A stretch of DNA of 64,000 nucleotides from Planctomycetaceae bacterium (GTDB lineage: Bacteria > Planctomycetota > Planctomycetia > Pirellulales > Thermoguttaceae), in contig JAAYAY010000302.1 of assembly GCA_012719125.1 (NCBI GenBank), positions 16,309 through 80,308 on the forward strand, in the 5' to 3' direction. Made by a program: the position numbers and the translations under genes. This document shows positions 62,257-64,000 of this stretch, in pieces (the stretch's first letter is position 1; each line of letters starts with the position of its first letter). The notes below the pieces were generated by a model. The model saw only the letters and a program-made list of their open reading frames with translations, did no database searches and was not told the DNA's origin.

Positions 62257-63390
62257 GTGAACGCCAAATCCCGTCCGCCCCGCCGCCGCTCTATCCTCCG
62301 CGGCGCCCTGATCGCCTTCCTCCTCGCCCTCTCCGGCATCGTCGGCCTTCAGGGCTACTTGGGCTCCACAACTGGGAATCTGCCCCGCCCGCAACTCGCG
62401 ACCGCGTCAGCCGACCTGCCCGCCCTCAAGACCACCCCGATCGAACAGATCCGCGTCGGCCAGCGAGTCCTGACCAAGGGCGAGGATCCGGATAAAACAC
62501 TCCCCACGGCCGTCGACCAGCAGACCTGGCGTCACCTGACCCTCGAACAAACGGAGACCTGGCCCGACGGCACGGTCGATCGCATTTGCATCGAGTCCAT
62601 CCTGCCACCCCAGTGGCTGGCCCAACACGATGGCGCCCCGGTCGGCACCCGGGTTCCCATCCCGCTCGACCTGGAGGAAATGGGCCTACCGGAGGGCATG
62701 ACGGCCCAGGTGCTGGCCAACGAGCCTTGCCCGGCCATCTCCACCGGTCCCGGCCGCGTCGTCCTCACCACGGTCAACCACCTCAACACCCGTGTCGTCG
62801 AGATGACCCTTGCCGCCCCCGACGGCACCCAAGAAACCGTCCGGCCCACGGCCTTCCACAAGTTCTACAGCGAGACGCGGGGCCAATGGCTCTCGGCCGA
62901 GGATCTGAAACCCGACGAACGCCTCCGCGGCCTCCACACGCCCCTCCAAGTCGTCTCCGTCCACCCTGTCCCCGGCACCCACCGCGTGTACAATATGACC
63001 GTCGAGGGCGAGCATGTTTATCATGTCTCGACGTTGGGGGTGTTGGCCCACAATAACAATTGTGGAGATGACCTCGTTGATCTTGCGCTGCCGGCGCGAC
63101 GTCGACATATCCTGGATGGTGAAGTGCGACCGAATGGCACACATGGCGGTGGTCATCGCGGTGGCACGGGCTTCCCAGGTAAGTCGGAGTTTCCAACGCA
63201 CTGGTCGGACGACGAAATCATGCATCACATTTCGGACGTGGCTACGGATCCCGCATCCGTTGTGCGACCTGGACACGGAAGTGACATTTTCGTTCAGGGG
63301 ACTAGAGACGGAATAGACATTGAGGTTCTTATCCGTAACGGTGAAATATGGACGGGTTACCCAATCAATGTGCCTAGAAACCCATTCTAG
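62257..63390 (+). CDS. Polymorphic toxin: membrane anchor, HINT-like domain, C-terminal EndoU nuclease
   Basis: About 377 residues. Basic start followed by one membrane helix (ILRGALIAFLLALSGIVGL). Then a HINT-like region from PIEQIRVGQRVLTKG to VEGEHVYHVSTLGVLAHNN; the usual first Cys of inteins is not present in the expected place (LPALKTTPIE), but the terminal His-Asn is. The end is an EndoU-type RNase: HILDGE, GGGHRGGTGFPGKSEFP (candidate catalytic His and Lys), HWSDDEIMHHISDVATDP and ...TGYPINVPRNPF. GTG 62257 has GAGGA upstream; ATG 62188 is an alternative. The small gene at 63442 is the probable immunity gene. The toxin would cleave RNA in neighbouring cells. Confidence 0.75.
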   Translation: MNAKSRPPRRRSILRGALIAFLLALSGIVGLQGYLGSTTGNLPRPQLATASADLPALKTTPIEQIRVGQRVLTKGEDPDKTLPTAVDQQTWRHLTLEQTETWPDGTVDRICIESILPPQWLAQHDGAPVGTRVPIPLDLEEMGLPEGMTAQVLANEPCPAISTGPGRVVLTTVNHLNTRVVEMTLAAPDGTQETVRPTAFHKFYSETRGQWLSAEDLKPDERLRGLHTPLQVVSVHPVPGTHRVYNMTVEGEHVYHVSTLGVLAHNNNCGDDLVDLALPARRRHILDGEVRPNGTHGGGHRGGTGFPGKSEFPTHWSDDEIMHHISDVATDPASVVRPGHGSDIFVQGTRDGIDIEVLIRNGEIWTGYPINVPRNPF

Positions 63391-63441
63391 GAAGTATCGG
63401 CGAGGGGCGCACGCTTAACCAGGTGGTGCGGCTAGGCAGTT

Positions 63442-63708
63442 ATGAATTCACTGGAAGAATACGTTAGGCGTGTGCGTGACGTGTTAGCGTCCGTGCGGTC
63501 GATCTTGAGCAACCAGGAAAGTGCCGAGGTTGAACATCTAATTGCCCACGACGAGTGCCCGGAAGCGCTTCGTACGCTTGCCTGGATTATTGTGGAGGAA
63601 GGCAAACGAGTGCCGCGAGAGACAATCGAGGCGATCCGCCAATTGTCCGAGGGGCTGATTGACGAGAAGCACATGCCAGACGACCTGGACTCTCACGTAC
63701 TGGAGTGA
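63442..63708 (+). CDS. Candidate immunity protein for the EndoU toxin (MafI-like)
   Basis: 88 residues, helical and acidic: LEEYVRRVRDVLASVRSIL, EVEHLIAHDECPEALRTLAW, VPRETIEAIRQLSEGL, ending HMPDDLDSHVLE. It follows the toxin gene after 51 bp on the same strand, the normal place for an immunity gene, and has the size and LIxHxExxxAL pattern of MafI-type immunity proteins. No signal peptide, so it would act in the cytosol. Function is inferred from position and pattern. Confidence 0.6.
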   Translation: MNSLEEYVRRVRDVLASVRSILSNQESAEVEHLIAHDECPEALRTLAWIIVEEGKRVPRETIEAIRQLSEGLIDEKHMPDDLDSHVLE

Positions 63709-63797
63709 AGTAGGGTGGGCACTGCCCACCATTGGCCAAGTAAAGCCCACCATTGGCCAAGTGAAGTAGGGTAGCCACCGCCCACCATTGGCCAAGC
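63706..63797. repeat. REP-like cluster next to the RAYT remnant
   Basis: Three copies of GCCCACCATTGGCCAAG (63724-63740, 63745-63761, 63780-63796). The first is part of GGTGGGCACTGCCCACC, a perfect small palindrome. Copies of this kind next to a RAYT gene are the classic REP/REPtron layout. Confidence 0.65.
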
Positions 63798-63820
63798 CGA
63801 TCAATTGGCAAGGACATAGC

Positions 63821-64000
63821 ATGTCGGATGATCGCCGCTATTTCGTTGTGGGTGGAACGCATTTCTTTCACGCCCGAGAGCTACCGGCGTCGTCCGCAAT
63901 CTGTGCGGGCGCAAGATGTGGACCGTCTGCGGGCGGCGATCGGGTTGGTGCAACGCTGGAAGCACTGCTGGACTCCATCCACTTCAACCCGGTGAAACAC
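63821..64000 (+). pseudogene. RAYT transposase, N-terminal start with internal deletion (runs off the window)
   Basis: ATG 63821 begins MSDDRRYFVVGGTHFFHARE, the usual RAYT start. After THFFH a neighbouring frame carries the homologous continuation (ESYRRRPQSVRAQDVDRLRA, then AIGLVQR), and the first frame returns with LDSIHFNPVKH. So there is a frameshift, and most of the catalytic core between these pieces is deleted. The window ends inside it. Confidence 0.6.

Overview
The window looks like a planctomycete (Planctomycetota) chromosome segment, probably from an assembled environmental genome. The evidence is indirect but consistent: high GC, an ECF sigma factor followed directly by a serine/threonine kinase fused to a periplasmic-type domain, many FAD-dependent (PF12831-like), Gfo/Idh/MocA and WD40/PQQ-propeller proteins, a HINT-type polymorphic toxin of a kind common in this phylum, and very frequent short palindromic repeats between genes. 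No rRNA, tRNA or CRISPR array was recognised by eye.

Left part (1-17 kb). The C-terminal part of pyruvate phosphate dikinase is followed by three tandem paralogous membrane glycosyltransferases (GT39/ArnT-like), with a UDP-galactopyranose-mutase-like flavoprotein between copies 1 and 2. On the minus strand a D-xylonate-dehydratase-like (YjhG) gene is coupled to a frameshifted adenine DNA methyltransferase. Divergently lie an ECF sigma factor and a large kinase/lectin-like/hydrolase fusion. Then come a gene-poor stretch with a decayed GGDEF fragment and a Tat-exported sugar-isomerase-like protein.

Scar region (17-21.4 kb). This holds several families of palindromic and direct repeats, a truncated membrane protein, a VanZ-like gene, an orphan phage prohead protease and a wecB gene that lacks its N-terminal half. 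It looks like a site of repeated insertion and deletion.

Exopolysaccharide locus (21.4-39.8 kb, all minus strand). In transcription order: Wzx-type flippase, GT4, O-antigen ligase/Wzy-like polymerase, two GT2 enzymes, radical SAM, two GT4, methyltransferase, GT4, polysaccharide pyruvyltransferase, hexapeptide acyltransferase, acyl carrier protein, FabH-like ketosynthase, YdcF and a PQQ propeller with an inserted membrane domain. Together they could build, decorate (methyl, pyruvyl, acyl) and export a surface polysaccharide. An initiating sugar-phosphate transferase and a Wzz/Wza export system are not in view.

Middle (40-47.6 kb). A complete-looking MITE with terminal inverted repeats and 9-bp target duplication, remnants of IS66 and of a Gly-Asn-rich protein, an orphan ImmA/IrrE peptidase, and a 313-bp nested palindromic element that predicts a three-way junction directly in front of rimO. 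Housekeeping genes follow (rimO, pgsA, CPBP protease, Gfo/Idh oxidoreductase).

Right part (47.9-64 kb). Two hypothetical genes, a membrane-anchored WD40 protein, a 2-oxoacid:ferredoxin oxidoreductase (korA/korB) bracketed by two CBS-domain genes, a sodium:solute symporter paired with an FAD oxidoreductase, a second divergent FAD oxidoreductase, and a HINT-EndoU polymorphic toxin with a small immunity candidate. The toxin pair is bracketed by two broken REP-associated (RAYT) transposase remnants with REP-like repeats.
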